Of a stretch of 33,415 nt of DNA, positions 32,723-33,415 are shown piece after piece. The position numbers and the translations under genes are program-made. The notes below the pieces were generated by a model that did no database searches, was not told where the DNA came from, and was given only the letters and a program-made list of their open reading frames with translations. The stretch is from an uncultured Oscillospiraceae bacterium (lineage in GTDB: Bacteria > Bacillota > Clostridia > Oscillospirales > Oscillospiraceae), in the NCBI GenBank assembly GCA_904395865.1, contig CAJFNY010000107.1, positions 1-33,415 on the forward strand, written 5' to 3'. Every line of letters starts with the position of its first letter. The stretch's first letter is position 1.

Positions 32723-33415
32723 TTCTTTCTCTGGAACGTCCGGCCGGAGACCGGCGGCTTCCGGTGCTCAAACTTCTCGTAGGCGGCGACGATCTGCTGC
32801 ACCAGCGCGTGGCGCACCACGTCGCTGGCCGAGAGGCGGCAGATGGCGATGTCCGGCACGCCCTCCAGGACCTTGATGGCCTCCTTGAGGCCGGAGACCT
32901 TGTCGGCCGGCAGGTCGATCTGGGTGACGTCGCCGGTGATGACGATCTTGGAGCCGAAGCCCAGGCGCGTCAGGAACATCTTCATCTGCTCGCGGGTGGT
33001 ATTCTGGGCTTCATCGAGGATGATGAAGCTGTCGTCCAGAGTGCGGCCGCGCATGTACGCCAGGGGCGCCACCTCGATGTTGCCCCGCTCCAGGTACTTG
33101 CCGTACGTCTCGGGGCCGAGCATGTCGAACAGCGCGTCGTACAGCGGGCGCAGATACGGGTCGACCTTGTTCTGCAGGTCGCCGGGCAGGAAGCCCAGGC
33201 GCTCCCCGGCCTCCACGGCCGGGCGGGTCAGGATGATGCGGTTGACGGTCTTGGCCCGGAAGGCCGCCACGGCCATGGCCACGGCCAGGTACGTCTTGCC
33301 GGTGCCGGCGGGGCCGACGCCGATGGTGATGGTGTTCTTCCCGATGGCCTTCAGGTACTTCTGCTGGCCCAGGGTCTTGGCCTTGATGGGCTTGCCCTTG
33401 GCCGTGACGCAGACC
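32719..33415 (-). CDS. PhoH-family ATPase, N-terminus cut by window edge
   Basis: P-loop ATPase of the PhoH family; cellular role uncertain, commonly linked to RNA metabolism by its cluster with ybeY and era. The last 231 residues are visible. They have Walker A GPAGTGKT, the following [23 protein letters not shown], and the later Walker B region [11 protein letters not shown] and [11 protein letters not shown]. The protein ends in a basic tail (RKK). The start lies beyond position 33415. The stop overlaps the ybeY start by four bases. The [12 protein letters not shown] just before the P-loop is typical of PhoH N-terminal context. Confidence 0.95.
   Translation of the reverse strand, partial: VCVTAKGKPIKAKTLGQQKYLKAIGKNTITIGVGPAGTGKTYLAVAMAVAAFRAKTVNRIILTRPAVEAGERLGFLPGDLQNKVDPYLRPLYDALFDMLGPETYGKYLERGNIEVAPLAYMRGRTLDDSFIILDEAQNTTREQMKMFLTRLGFGSKIVITGDVTQIDLPADKVSGLKEAIKVLEGVPDIAICRLSASDVVRHALVQQIVAAYEKFEHRKPPVSGRTFQRKK

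Overview
The window is GC-rich chromosomal DNA from a low-copy core region of a Firmicute, most likely a GC-rich clostridium of the Oscillospiraceae/Ruminococcaceae type. Evidence: HPr kinase, WhiA, a Cys T-box leader, a Bacillus-type MurB, PlsY/PgsA lipid genes, zinc-ribbon L28 and L32 and consensus sigma-A promoters (TTGACA-N17-TATAAT type). No rRNA, tRNA, insertion sequence, phage gene or CRISPR array was recognised. The species call is inference from gene content and base composition.

Layout. 1-1553: cysE and the 5' part of cysS on the minus strand behind a sigma-A promoter and a Cys-specifying T-box leader. 1550-10595: a long minus-strand run that reads lipoprotein, response regulator, histidine kinase, DUF1385 membrane protein, prmC, recA, recX, rimO, pgsA, with gaps of 47 bases or less or overlaps throughout and one good promoter in front of the lipoprotein. 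10617-17865: murB, rapZ, yvcK, whiA, dnaE, each with a strong Shine-Dalgarno (SD) sequence and 10-12 base gaps. 17878-19343: hprK (minus) and rpmB (plus) diverge from back-to-back promoters. 19350-20491: a two-gene unit of a PF06541-type membrane protein and an HD-domain protein. 20492-20824: a gene-free gap. 20825-23867: der-plsY-gpsA. 23886-24783: yceD-rpmF with a consensus promoter. 24956-25996: an RluA-family pseudouridine synthase on the plus strand. 26023-30082: potABCD polyamine importer with promoter and terminator. 30105-31133: a lone acyltransferase-3 membrane protein. 31219-33415: phoH (cut by the window edge)-ybeY-era.

How the genes work together. Most of the window serves translation quality (cysS, rimO, prmC, rpmB, rpmF, ybeY, der, era, rluA-like), phospholipid synthesis (pgsA, plsY, gpsA), envelope and carbon control (murB, yvcK, rapZ, whiA, hprK), and DNA maintenance (dnaE, recA, recX). 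The less ordinary parts are the lipoprotein with three Asp-rich repeat-like motifs joined to a two-component system at the head of the recA operon, the PotD protein that carries a C-terminal membrane anchor in place of a lipobox, the HD/PF06541 pair, and the gene-free stretch before gpsA's terminator that could hold a structured RNA. I did not find convincing evidence of a wholly new system; these are the best leads.
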